Assembly (NCBI GenBank): GCA_031290985.1
Contig: JARLJW010000054.1
Coordinates: 1 to 51,010 of the forward strand
Direction: 5' to 3'
Source: Verrucomicrobiia bacterium
GTDB lineage: Bacteria; Verrucomicrobiota; Verrucomicrobiia; Limisphaerales; UBA11358
DNA length: 51,010 nucleotides
Shown here: positions 15,918-24,444 of the stretch, piece by piece
Layout of the letters: each line of letters opens with the position of its first letter
Numbering within the stretch: the first letter of the stretch is position 1
The notes under the pieces: model-generated
What the model saw: only the letters and a program-made list of their open reading frames with translations
Databases searched by the model: none
What the model was told of the DNA's origin: nothing
Made by a program: the position numbers and the translations under genes

Positions 15918-16901
15918 ATGGGACACATCTATAACAACATCGTCGAAACCATCGGCCACACCCCGCTCGTCAAGCTGAACAAAGTCACGGCGGGCCTGCC
16001 GGCGACCATCGCGCTCAAGTGCGAATTTTTCAACCCGCTGGGCAGCGTGAAGGACCGCATCGGCATGGCCATGATCGAGGCCGCCGAAAAAAGCGGCGTC
16101 CTCAAGAAAGATACTGTGATCATCGAGCCGACGAGCGGCAACACGGGCATCGCGCTGGCGTTCGTGGCGGCGGCCAAGGGTTACAAGATCATCCTGACCA
16201 TGCCGGAAACGATGTCGCTGGAGCGGCGCACGTTGCTGGCGATGCTCGGGGCCAAGCTGGTTTTGACGCCGGGTGCCGAAGGCATGAAGGGCGCAATTGC
16301 GCGCGCCGAGTCGCTCGCCAAGGAAACGCCCAACTCCTGGATTCCCCAGCAGTTCAACAACCCGGCGAACCCGGCCATTCACGCCAAGACCACTGCCATT
16401 GAGCTGTGGGATGATACGGATGGGAAGATCGACATTTTGGTGGCCGCCGTGGGCACGGGTGGAACCATCACTGGTTGCGTGGAGGGCATCAAGCCCAAGA
16501 AGCCGTCGTTCCAGGCCATTGCCGTTGAGCCGAAGGATTCCCCGGTGATTTCCCAGACGCTGGCGGGGCAGCCGGTAAAGCCCGGTTCGCACAAGATTCA
16601 AGGCACGGGCGCGGGTTTTGTGCCCGCCAACCTGCATTTGAAGGACGCCGCGGGCCATCCGCAGATCGTGGAATGTGTCCAGGTTTCCAACGATGACGCT
16701 TTTGCGATGGCCCGCCGCCTCGCCAAGGAAGAGGGTCTGCTGGTCGGCATTTCCACCGGCGCGAATGTGGTGGCCGCCATCGAAGTCGCCAAACGCCCGG
16801 AAAACAAGGGCAAGCTGATCGTGACGATCGCCTGCTCGACGGGTGAACGGTATCTGAGCACCGCCCTCGCCGCCGAAGCCAAGGCGGAAGTGGGTGGGTG
16901 A
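15918..16901 (+). CDS. cysK: cysteine synthase (O-acetylserine sulfhydrylase)
   Basis: The 327-residue PLP enzyme converts O-acetylserine and sulfide to cysteine and acetate in the cytoplasm. [11 protein letters not shown] carries the PLP lysine (Lys45). TSGNTG at 72-77 binds the substrate carboxylate, and GTGGT at 179-183 holds the PLP phosphate. GISTGAN near 278-284 is the usual C-terminal glycine turn. The length fits the family. An in-frame ATG at 15849 would add 23 residues without homology to the fold; [20 protein letters not shown] is the normal N-terminus. No Shine-Dalgarno sequence is seen. It appears monocistronic. Confidence 0.97.
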   Translation: MGHIYNNIVETIGHTPLVKLNKVTAGLPATIALKCEFFNPLGSVKDRIGMAMIEAAEKSGVLKKDTVIIEPTSGNTGIALAFVAAAKGYKIILTMPETMSLERRTLLAMLGAKLVLTPGAEGMKGAIARAESLAKETPNSWIPQQFNNPANPAIHAKTTAIELWDDTDGKIDILVAAVGTGGTITGCVEGIKPKKPSFQAIAVEPKDSPVISQTLAGQPVKPGSHKIQGTGAGFVPANLHLKDAAGHPQIVECVQVSNDDAFAMARRLAKEEGLLVGISTGANVVAAIEVAKRPENKGKLIVTIACSTGERYLSTALAAEAKAEVGG

Positions 16902-16940
16902 GGCTTATATGCCTTTTTACAGGCATTTCCAGATTCTATA

Positions 16941-17088
16941 GCAGTTCTGGGCAAGCTTGGCACAGGCAGGACGCGTCACTTCTGCGTGCCGTCGCGGTGA
17001 ATCAGTGCGCGTTCGTTGGCAATCGCGGCGGGCAGAGGACTGCCCGCCCTACCTGTTGCTGTGCCGATATTCTGTGTCTGGTGATGTG
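16941..17088. repeat. dispersed ~146-bp repeat, copy 1
   Basis: It shares with 17336-17482 an ordered series of blocks: GCAG..CTGG, AGGCAGG, GTCGCGGTGAAT, GCGCGTT, GTTGGCAATC, CGGCGGGCAG, GGACTGCC, GCCCTACCTG and GTGCC.ATATT. GGCGGGCAG-AGGA-CTGCCCGCC at its centre is a strong hairpin. It lies just downstream of cysK. Confidence 0.8.
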
Positions 17089-17335
17089 AGCAATTCGAGG
17101 GCAAAGAGGGTTGATAGGTGGAGAGAACGAAGCCAAAACGAAGCCAAATTATGAGGTCAAAGTGGAGGCTGAGATGGTTGTGTTAAATTTTATAAATTGC
17201 TTATAATTAACATTTTATAATATTTTGTGACGCGTCGGATGGGGTGGGGCCAGGCAAGGGAAAATTACAGAACGAAGCCAATTTGAAAGTGACGGGTGGC
17301 GGGGGAAAATGACGAATGACGAATGGTACCGTTTA

Positions 17336-17482
17336 GCAGGTCCTGGCGAGATTGGGATAGGCAGGGGCGGATCACGTCTGTGTGCGGTCGCGGTGAATGA
17401 GCGCGCGTTGGTTGGCAATCCCGGCGGGCAGGGGACTGCCGCCCTACCTGCCGCGGTGCCAATATTGAGTGTAACTGCCATG
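17336..17482. repeat. dispersed ~146-bp repeat, copy 2
   Basis: This is the same unit as at 16941 in the same orientation, at perhaps 75-80% identity by eye. The central hairpin has lost a few bases (GGCGGGCAGGGGACTGCCGCCC). Between the copies is an AT-rich stretch (17170-17225), and both halves contain GAACGAAGCCAA (17129 and 17271), so more than the 146-bp core may be shared. Confidence 0.8.
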
Positions 17483-17701
17483 AGAGAAGAATAACAGGAG
17501 ACTGGAAGGCTGCCTTACGACTGCCCGGCCTTATTAGCAAAAAATAAGGCAAAAAATAAGAGTTGCGTTTCTCCCGGTTTACGCGTAATTAAAGCCTGTC
17601 GAAGGTTCTAGCCACCGGCGGTTTGCCGGGGCAATTTCCAAAATTCACTTTTCCAGCAGTTATTTCAGGAAGGGTTTCAGCCTTCGGCCACAACATCTTA
17701 T

Positions 17702-18850
17702 ATGAGCGATACGCAAGCTAACGGCGATAAAACGCCCAATCCTAACTACGGTTCCGGCTATCTCGAAATCTCCGAGAAAGGCTTCGGATTCCTGCGCACG
17801 GCGCAAAATCACTTTCACCCCAAGCCCACGGACATCTTTGTCACGCCGGACACGATCCGCCGCAGTTTCCTGCGCGAGGGCAGTTATATCGAAGGCCCCA
17901 CGCAGCCGCCGCATCGCGGCACCAGCCCGCAGCTCAAGGCCGTGGACAAGGTCAACGAAATGGTGTTTCAGGATTATACGAAAGCCGTGCGCTTCGAGAA
18001 CCTGACCTCGATTGACCCGATCGAAAAATTCAAGCTCGAAACCGCGTCGGACGTCATGGAGACACGCGTGATCGACCTCGTTACGCCCATCGGCAAGGGC
18101 ACGCGCGGCATCATCGTCGCCCCGCCGCGCACGGGCAAAACCACCATCCTCAAGCAGATTTGCAACGCCATCACCACGAACCATCCGGAAGTGCACGCGA
18201 TGGTGCTGCTGATCGATGAGCGGCCCGAGGAAGTCACGGATTTTCAACGCTCGGTCAAGGCCGAGGTGGTCGCCTCCTCGAACGACATGGAGCTCGAGAC
18301 GCACGTGCGCCTGTCCCGCTTCATGATCGAGCGCTGCCGCCGCATCGTGGAATCCGGCAAGGATGTTTTCGTGTTGATGGATTCGCTCACGCGCATCGCC
18401 CGCGCCTACAACAGCGTGCATGGCGGTTCCGGCCGCACGATGACCGGCGGCGTGGACGCCCGCGCGCTGGAGATTCCGCGCAAGATGTTCGCCTCCGCGC
18501 GCAAGATCGAGAACGGCGGCTCGCTGACCATCATCGCCACGGCGCTGGTGGACACCGGCAGCCGCATGGATGAGCTGATCTTCCAGGAATTCAAAGGCAC
18601 CGGCAACATGGAGTTGATCCTCGACCGCAAGCTTTCCGACCGCCGCCTGTATCCCGCGATTGACATCCCGAAGTCCGGCACGCGCAAGGAAGAAAAACTG
18701 TTTGCGCCGAAGAATCTCGAAGCCATCCGCAAGCTCCGCCGCACGATGGTGGACCTGAACCCCATTGAGGCGATGGAAACGCTCACGGCGGCCTTGAAGA
18801 AATTCAAGACCAACGACGAGTTCCTGGCCAAGATGGAAAAAGGTTCGTGA
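17702..18850 (+). CDS. rho: transcription termination factor Rho
   Basis: The product is 382 residues. A cold-shock-like RNA-binding domain spans about 18-65 (GYLEISEKGFGFLR, then DIFVTPDTIRR). The RecA-type ATPase follows, with Walker A APPRTGKTT, the ERPEEVTD catalytic Glu segment, Walker B VFVLMDSLTRIARAYN, the secondary-channel Q-loop SGRTMTGGVD and the R-loop region EEKLFAPKN. Rho is a hexameric RNA helicase that ends transcription. The N-terminal helical Rho_N domain (first ~47 residues in E. coli) is absent. The frame is open for 30 codons upstream to a TAG at 17609 but offers no ATG, GTG or TTG, so the short form appears real. The 17483-17701 leader could host autoregulation. Confidence 0.97.
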   Translation: MSDTQANGDKTPNPNYGSGYLEISEKGFGFLRTAQNHFHPKPTDIFVTPDTIRRSFLREGSYIEGPTQPPHRGTSPQLKAVDKVNEMVFQDYTKAVRFENLTSIDPIEKFKLETASDVMETRVIDLVTPIGKGTRGIIVAPPRTGKTTILKQICNAITTNHPEVHAMVLLIDERPEEVTDFQRSVKAEVVASSNDMELETHVRLSRFMIERCRRIVESGKDVFVLMDSLTRIARAYNSVHGGSGRTMTGGVDARALEIPRKMFASARKIENGGSLTIIATALVDTGSRMDELIFQEFKGTGNMELILDRKLSDRRLYPAIDIPKSGTRKEEKLFAPKNLEAIRKLRRTMVDLNPIEAMETLTAALKKFKTNDEFLAKMEKGS

Positions 18851-18879
18851 GGCCGGGTGCGTAACGTGTAAGGCGAGAC

Positions 18880-19899
18880 ATGGCCCAAACCAAAGTGCCT
18901 GAAAATCCCGCTTACCGCGTTCCGCCGACCACTGCGCCCTCATCCCGTCCGCCGCTGGAGCGGATGTTGCGCATCCACCAGATATTGCAGGCGGGTGGCT
19001 ATCCCAACGCCACCTCGCTCGCCCGCGAGATCGAGGTTTCCGCCAAGACCATTCATCGCGACATCGAGTTCATGCGCGATCGCATGAGTCTGCCGCTGGA
19101 ATACAACCACGCCCACCACGGCTTTGCGTATACCGCCGAGGTGAATGCGTTTCCCACGATGCAGATCACCGAGGGCGAAATCTTCGCGCTGGTCGTCGCG
19201 GAAAAGGCCCTGCAACAATATCGCGGCACCAGCTTTGAGAAGCCGCTGCTTTCGGCGATCAAAAAGATGGAGCAGGCGCTGCCGGACACCATTTCGTTGA
19301 ACCTGGCGGACATCGCGCAGACCATTTCCTTCCGCACCCGCGCCGCGCCGATTCTGAACCTGAAAATTTTCGACGTGCTGGCCCGGGCGGTTTCGCAACG
19401 GCAGCAACTGGAACTGCATTACCGCAAGCCCGGGCAGAAGGCCGAGCCGCGCATCATTGATCCCTATCACCTGGCAAACATCAACGGCGAATGGTTTTTG
19501 TTCGCGTTCGATCATGCGCGGAAGGACATCCGCACCTTTGCGCCGGCGCGCATCCAGTCCCTGTCCCCGACAGGCAAGACGTTCGAGCGGGCGCAGAAAT
19601 TTTCCCTGGAGAAGCGCCTGCGCGACAGTTTTGGCGTCCATTCGGGCGAAGGGGAGTTTGAAGTAGTCATCCGCTTCAACGCCCGCGCCGCCGATTACAT
19701 CCGGGAAAAGAAATGGCATCCGTCGCAGACGTTGCGTGATTTAAAAGATGGCGGTGCGGAGTTGACCCTGAAGCTTTCCAGCCTGGCCGAAGTGCAGCGC
19801 TGGGTCCTGAGCTGGGGCGGCGACGCGGAAGTGTTGAAGCCGGCGGAACTCATTGAATCCGTCCGCGCGGCCGCGCGGAAAATTCTTAAGCCGGCGTAG
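18880..19899 (+). CDS. WYL-domain transcriptional regulator (YafY-like)
   Basis: The protein is 339 residues. A winged helix-turn-helix (about 25-85: RMLRIHQILQAGGYPNATSL, SAKTIHRDIEFMRD) is followed by a linker helix and a WYL domain at about 150-235, with the core INGEWFLFAFDH and the neighbouring RTFAPARIQSL. A WCX-like C-terminal extension follows (FEVVIRFNARAADYIREKKW, then SWGGDAEVLKPAEL). WYL proteins sense nucleotides or nucleic acids and often regulate DNA-damage or defence genes. A Shine-Dalgarno sequence (AAGGCGAG) is visible. The gap after rho is 29 bp, so cotranscription is possible. No defence genes are near. Confidence 0.93.
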   Translation: MAQTKVPENPAYRVPPTTAPSSRPPLERMLRIHQILQAGGYPNATSLAREIEVSAKTIHRDIEFMRDRMSLPLEYNHAHHGFAYTAEVNAFPTMQITEGEIFALVVAEKALQQYRGTSFEKPLLSAIKKMEQALPDTISLNLADIAQTISFRTRAAPILNLKIFDVLARAVSQRQQLELHYRKPGQKAEPRIIDPYHLANINGEWFLFAFDHARKDIRTFAPARIQSLSPTGKTFERAQKFSLEKRLRDSFGVHSGEGEFEVVIRFNARAADYIREKKWHPSQTLRDLKDGGAELTLKLSSLAEVQRWVLSWGGDAEVLKPAELIESVRAAARKILKPA

Positions 19900-20044
19900 C
19901 CGCGGACGGGAGGAGGAGCCGACTGCAAAATTTCGGGGAAAGATTTGACAGGGGGGGCGGTAATGCGAGTTTGCTTCGGGAGGCAACTTTCGGCAGGCTG
20001 TGGGTTTGAATGAATATGCGGGTTCCATTACCTCGTTCCGCGGC

Positions 20045-21454
20045 ATGAATGTGATGTCGCGTTGGCGGAGGATGCAATTGCTGTTGGTGCTGTTGGCCGG
20101 GTGTTTTGCCGCAGGAATGCGCGCGGATGCCCAGGGCTTTGGCCTGACTTCGTCGGTATCTTCCCCGTTGGTGCTGACCAACACGGCGTTTGTCTACACG
20201 ATCACGCTGACCAACTTTACCGGCTCTGTGCAGGCCAATATGTTCGTGACGAACACCTTCTCTGCCAGTATCTCACTAGTGGGAACCGCCAATTCCGCGG
20301 GCACGAACGATATTGAAGGCGCCAGTGTGGTTTTTTCCGTGCAGGCGCTGTCGAACAATGCGGCTGCGATCATGTCGGTGACCAATTTCACCTCAAACGT
20401 CGGCTTTCTGACGAACACCATCGTCACCGGAATTTTCGGGGCGACCAATCTGACGAGCGTCATTATTGTCCAGGTGGCTTCGTCGTTCTCGGATCTGGGA
20501 GTGCAAATAACTCCGCCGATTCAGCCGGTCATCACGAACGACCTCATATTTTATGATGTGATTGTGACGAACAACGGGCCGGGGTCCACGCCGGGGGTGA
20601 TGTTGACGAATGAGTTTCCGCCGGGGGTCATTTTGAAAAGCGCCAGCCAGAGCTTCAGCCTCAACGGCCAAAACCTGATTTTTAACGTGGGAACCTTGGC
20701 GGCGGGTGGCTCGGCGGATGTGCGGTTATTTATTCAGCCCACCAATGTGGGAACATTGACGCTGGTTGCTGCCGTCGGAGCGCTGGGATTGGTGGATCCG
20801 AACCCCACGAATAATACGTTCGTCACCACGGATGTCTTTGTATCAGCCTACTCTGACGGCCTGCTCACGGCGGTGACCAATTCGCCACAAACTAACAATC
20901 TGCAAAGCGGCCTGTTGGAACAGACCGTGTTGCTTTCCAACATCGGTCCGAGCAACGCGCTGGCGGCCCGGCTGGTGGTGACAGGGCTGACGAACCAGTT
21001 GCTTAACGCCGTCGGCACCAATGGCACCAGCCCGTTTGTTTACCTGAGCGCGCCTTTGCCGGCGGGCCAGAGCGTGACTTTGGTGCTGCAATATCCACGC
21101 AAATCTTTTCCGTTCACGAACGGGCAGCTTCATGCCTTCAGCATGCCATCGGCCCCAATATGGACGCCCGCGCGCGTGACATCGACGAGCACAAACGTGA
21201 ACATCAGCAAAATCATCAAGCTAAACGGCGGATGGAACAATGGCCGGATGTTGATCGAATTTACCAACATAGTGGGACGAACTTATACGGTGGTGTACAG
21301 CGATGATGCTTCTTTTTCCAATGCCATGATTGCGCCGCCGACCGTTAGCTCGGGCGCGAACCGCGTGCAGTGGCTTGATTACGGTCCGCCCGCGACGAAG
21401 AGCGCTCCGGCGAACAGCCCGGCGCGTTTCTACCGCGTCTACCAAACCCCCTGA
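20045..21454 (+). CDS. secreted DUF11-type protein with Verrucomicrobia C-terminal domain
   Basis: From ATG 20045 the protein is 469 residues. A signal peptide (RRMQLLLVLLAGCFAAGMRADA) leads into Ser/Thr/Asn-rich beta modules. At about 155-265 is a DUF11-like repeat (DLGVQITPPIQPVITNDLIF, then NNGPGSTPGVMLTNEFPPGV, ending DPNPTNNT). A further module follows, and a C-terminal domain ending ARFYRVYQTP. That ending recurs in two other proteins here and may be a sorting or anchoring domain. An in-frame ATG at 20000 exists but would push the signal peptide inward. The stop is 4 bp before the next start, so the two genes are probably an operon. Confidence 0.85.
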   Translation: MNVMSRWRRMQLLLVLLAGCFAAGMRADAQGFGLTSSVSSPLVLTNTAFVYTITLTNFTGSVQANMFVTNTFSASISLVGTANSAGTNDIEGASVVFSVQALSNNAAAIMSVTNFTSNVGFLTNTIVTGIFGATNLTSVIIVQVASSFSDLGVQITPPIQPVITNDLIFYDVIVTNNGPGSTPGVMLTNEFPPGVILKSASQSFSLNGQNLIFNVGTLAAGGSADVRLFIQPTNVGTLTLVAAVGALGLVDPNPTNNTFVTTDVFVSAYSDGLLTAVTNSPQTNNLQSGLLEQTVLLSNIGPSNALAARLVVTGLTNQLLNAVGTNGTSPFVYLSAPLPAGQSVTLVLQYPRKSFPFTNGQLHAFSMPSAPIWTPARVTSTSTNVNISKIIKLNGGWNNGRMLIEFTNIVGRTYTVVYSDDASFSNAMIAPPTVSSGANRVQWLDYGPPATKSAPANSPARFYRVYQTP

Positions 21455-21458
21455 ACTG

Positions 21459-22616
21459 ATGTTGCTGCCATCATCCATCATAAAAAACGTCCGCCGGCAC
21501 ACGCTGCCGAGTTGGGTGGTAGCGTATTGTTGCGCCGGTGTGGCGATGAATGCCTTGGCGCAGACGAATTCAGCGGCTCCGCCGGTGCCGGCCAAACCCG
21601 GCGCTTCCAAGGCCAAGGATGATCCGGAAGGATCTCGCAACCAAAACTTCATCCTGATCCCTCCGCACAGTGAGGATTGGACACGGCATTTTCAGGTCGG
21701 CGCAATCATGGCTTTCGGCATCGACGCCAAATTTCATGAGCACGGTAATTTTTTGGTCAACCATGGTGCGGGGGTTTATGATGATGGTTATGTCCATCCA
21801 GATGAAATAGGTGATCCTAAAGTCACCAGTTATTGGGGGTACGAAAAAGCCTCGCAATATGATGCCGCCGCACAGACGATCAGGCTGCATAGCGTTTCGG
21901 AACTCGATAACACGACCGGTAATGCCAAATCGAATGGTGATCCGTCGTTTGGTCTCGACCTCGCGTACGGCGACGACTACGCCTACTTCAAGCCTGCGCA
22001 TATGCGTATCGGCTGGGAACTTGGACTCAATTTTTTGCCTATCAATGTCAAAGATGACTCCACCCTGAGCGCGAATGTCACGCAGGTCACCGATATCTAC
22101 GGTACCGGCGGCATTCAAGTCCCGGACGCACCTTATCATGGTGATCCCAGCGGTCAGGGGCCGCTTCTCTCACGCAACCCGAGCAGTTCGAGTTCCTCAT
22201 CTTTGGGAACACAACAGATCAATGGCAGCCGGTCTTTGGACATGGATTTGTTTGCGTTCCGCTTAGGACCGTCTTTCTTTTGGGATATATCCGAAAATTT
22301 GGGGCTTTCGTTCAGCGGCGGCCCCGTCATCGGTTGTGTGACTGGTGATTATAATTTCGACGAAACCATCAACCTTGGCGGAACTATCACCCATAACAAA
22401 GGCAGTTTTGGGGATACGGAGTTCGTGTATGGCGGCTATCTGAACGCGATGTTGAAATATCACATCGTGGACAACGGGCGGAACGCCTATCTGTTCCTCG
22501 GCGCGCAATATACGCCGATGACCACCGCACGAATCAGCAACGGCGCGGGCCGGACTGCAGATTTGAATCTCTCCGGGCAGGTCTACATCTCCGCCGGCCT
22601 TGGTTGGCCGTTCTGA
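21459..22616 (+). CDS. outer-membrane beta-barrel protein
   Basis: The product is 385 residues. An N-terminal signal region (about 1-33, ending NALAQ) precedes a short Pro/Lys-rich linker. The rest alternates polar and hydrophobic residues with Tyr/Phe/Gly girdles (HFQVGAIMAFGID, LGLSFSGGPVIG, FVYGGYLNAMLKYHIV) and ends ISAGLGWPF, with the terminal Phe recognised by the BAM machinery. A Ser run at about 226-233 lies in an extracellular-loop position. Function is unknown; a porin or transport partner for the DUF11 protein is possible. I start at 21459, 4 bp after the previous stop. An upstream in-frame start would overlap it by about 120 bp and has an Arg-rich, unlikely sequence. Confidence 0.82.
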   Translation: MLLPSSIIKNVRRHTLPSWVVAYCCAGVAMNALAQTNSAAPPVPAKPGASKAKDDPEGSRNQNFILIPPHSEDWTRHFQVGAIMAFGIDAKFHEHGNFLVNHGAGVYDDGYVHPDEIGDPKVTSYWGYEKASQYDAAAQTIRLHSVSELDNTTGNAKSNGDPSFGLDLAYGDDYAYFKPAHMRIGWELGLNFLPINVKDDSTLSANVTQVTDIYGTGGIQVPDAPYHGDPSGQGPLLSRNPSSSSSSSLGTQQINGSRSLDMDLFAFRLGPSFFWDISENLGLSFSGGPVIGCVTGDYNFDETINLGGTITHNKGSFGDTEFVYGGYLNAMLKYHIVDNGRNAYLFLGAQYTPMTTARISNGAGRTADLNLSGQVYISAGLGWPF

Positions 22617-22670
22617 AACGAGAAGTGTGAAAGCTACGAAGTGCGGACGTCTCCGGTCGCCGCGAGTTTA

Positions 22671-22694
22671 CCGCTCTGTGCGCGAGCGGCTTTT
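22671..22694 (+). terminator. probable Rho-independent terminator
   Basis: CCGCTC (22671-22676) pairs with GAGCGG (22684-22689), followed by CTTTT. It lies 55 bp after the barrel-protein stop, where a terminator is expected. The T run is short. Confidence 0.45.
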
Positions 22695-23404
22695 GCAGAC
22701 AGGATTGCTCGGATGCAGGGCAATGGAGAGGGATGGCGTTGAAAGGAATACTGTGGCGACTCCTTTATAGAATAATCGAACTGAGTCCTCGGTAACGCGT
22801 TCAAGGGTTTTATTATCGTTAAACGATTTTATTTAAGGCAGAAAAATCCATCATTATGCAGGTTTTTCATGTTTTATTGTAGCCATAATTTGAACAAGTT
22901 ACATCGTCTATTAACAAGTTATTCACAAAAGGTCTTGCAATTTAATTCAGGCCGGTCATTATCGCGGCGTCAGCAGGATTAATAGTGAAAAGTAGTCCTG
23001 CCGGCAAAGACATATAGGTTCCTCACCTAACGAAAACTGACCGGCGCAGTGCCGGTTGGCAAGACGTTCCCATTTGCTTTCTTTGAAATGAATGCATTGG
23101 TCGCGTGAGCCTGTGTGTTTTTCGTGGGTTCGGGAATCGTTGTTTATTTCCGTTCTTCCAAAAGAAACTTCCGGGTTCATCGGCACAAACATTCACAGTC
23201 GGCAACGGGATTTTTTATTTTTTGGCCAGGATCTAAACATTTCTTGTTAAGGCATGGCAAAAAATGGCCGATTAGCCGTGTGAAATGGTTTCAGCGATTT
23301 TAGAAAGTCAGAAAGTCAGGCGGACAACGAACCAAGACATCCATGGAATGGAACATGCGAAAAACATCGGCGGGGACCTGGATGTGAGCAGTCTTTGAAT
23401 CATT
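22695..23404. other. long AT-rich intergenic region before the exoprotein operon
   Basis: I find no gene in these 710 bp. The stretch 22800-22930 is much AT-richer than its surroundings and contains one perfect DnaA-box match, TTATTCACA (22919-22927). A hairpin ACCGGC/GCCGGT lies at about 23039-23055, and a GAAAGTCA tandem near 23305. The promoter of the 26-kb gene run that starts at 23405 should be here, but no -35/-10 pair stands out. The leader may be long and structured. Confidence 0.5.
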
Positions 23405-24424
23405 ATGAAATACAAGCGTTTCTTGGCCGGTTTTGCGGGGCAGCTGGGTCTGCTCATTCTGGCCGTCAACCTGGCCGGCGCGGATGTCGTGCGGGTGCAG
23501 ACAATCAGTTTGCACAAGGGCTGGAACGCCGTGTTTTTACAGGTTGATCCCACCGACCCCAAGCCGGCGGATTGTTTCCAGGGGACGCCGGTGACCATCG
23601 CCGCCGCCTTCACCGGGGCGGACCAGACGGTGCAATTTGTCCAGAACCCCACGACCAACAACCTCGCGCATAAAAAGGGCTGGAGCGTCTGGTATGCGCC
23701 GAGCCGGCCGGATGCGTTTCTCACGCAGATTTTTCAGTTGGTCGGCAACAAACCGTATCTGCTCTACGCCGAGAGCGATTATGTCTGGAACGTTTCCGGC
23801 AATGCGCGGCTGACCTCGGTGAAGTGGCGGCCCAACTCCTTCACGCTGGCGGGCTTTGGCGTGGACGAGGTTTCGCCGCCGACGTTCGACCAATTTTTTG
23901 ACGGCTCACCAGCTCACCATCCTTATCAGATCTACCGGTTGATCAATGACAACTGGACCAAGGTGGACAACGCCCAGACCACCCAGATGCATGCGGGCGA
24001 GGCGTATTGGATCTATTGCGCGGGCAGCTCGGATTATCAGGGGCCGCTGTGCGTCAAGCTTCCCAGCGGGCCGACGCTGACACTTGCCGGCGGGAATGCC
24101 GCCGGAGTGATGCTGTTCAACAATTCACGGAATCCGCTGGGGGTGCAGGTGCAAAACATGGCCGGCAGCACGCAGTTGCCGCTGGCCTTCGTGTTGCGGG
24201 CGGTCACGGACACGAATGTCGTCACCGCGGCGTACGATCTGCCGGACAATTACAGCCTGCCCTCGTTCGACGCGGGCGAGAAGCGCGGCCTCTGGCTGAC
24301 GCTCCGGCCGGAGCGGATGACGGCGGCCACGCAGACCGGCCTGCTGAAGATCACGACTGATTTGGGCACACAAAGCTGGGTGCCGGTGACGGGCAACCGC
24401 TCGGACGTCGTCCCGGCCAATTAA
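23405..24424 (+). CDS. exported protein, function unknown (first gene of giant operon)
   Basis: The product is 339 residues. A signal peptide covers about 1-26 (GLLILAVNLAGA-DVV). The mature part has three to four beta-rich segments with aromatic motifs (LHKGWNAVFLQVDP, KKGWSVWYAPSRPD, MHAGEAYWIYCAGSSDYQGP) that look like repeated beta-sandwich halves. The last 100 residues (QVQNMAGSTQLPLAFVL, then GEKRGLWLTLRPE) resemble a C-terminal Ig-like domain. I do not recognise a named family. It leads a run of six genes with gaps of 7-20 bp, all encoding exported proteins. Confidence 0.85.
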   Translation: MKYKRFLAGFAGQLGLLILAVNLAGADVVRVQTISLHKGWNAVFLQVDPTDPKPADCFQGTPVTIAAAFTGADQTVQFVQNPTTNNLAHKKGWSVWYAPSRPDAFLTQIFQLVGNKPYLLYAESDYVWNVSGNARLTSVKWRPNSFTLAGFGVDEVSPPTFDQFFDGSPAHHPYQIYRLINDNWTKVDNAQTTQMHAGEAYWIYCAGSSDYQGPLCVKLPSGPTLTLAGGNAAGVMLFNNSRNPLGVQVQNMAGSTQLPLAFVLRAVTDTNVVTAAYDLPDNYSLPSFDAGEKRGLWLTLRPERMTAATQTGLLKITTDLGTQSWVPVTGNRSDVVPAN

Positions 24425-24444
24425 TTCAAGCACGAACTACAACC

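Noticed and set aside
17660..18943. A 427-codon minus-strand frame over rho
   Set aside because: It is antisense to an unmistakable Rho protein and has Arg/His/Gly-rich composition with no domain.
22919..22927. A second replication origin candidate at the lone DnaA box
   Set aside because: A single 9-mer match in an AT-rich region is expected by chance; no further boxes cluster with it.
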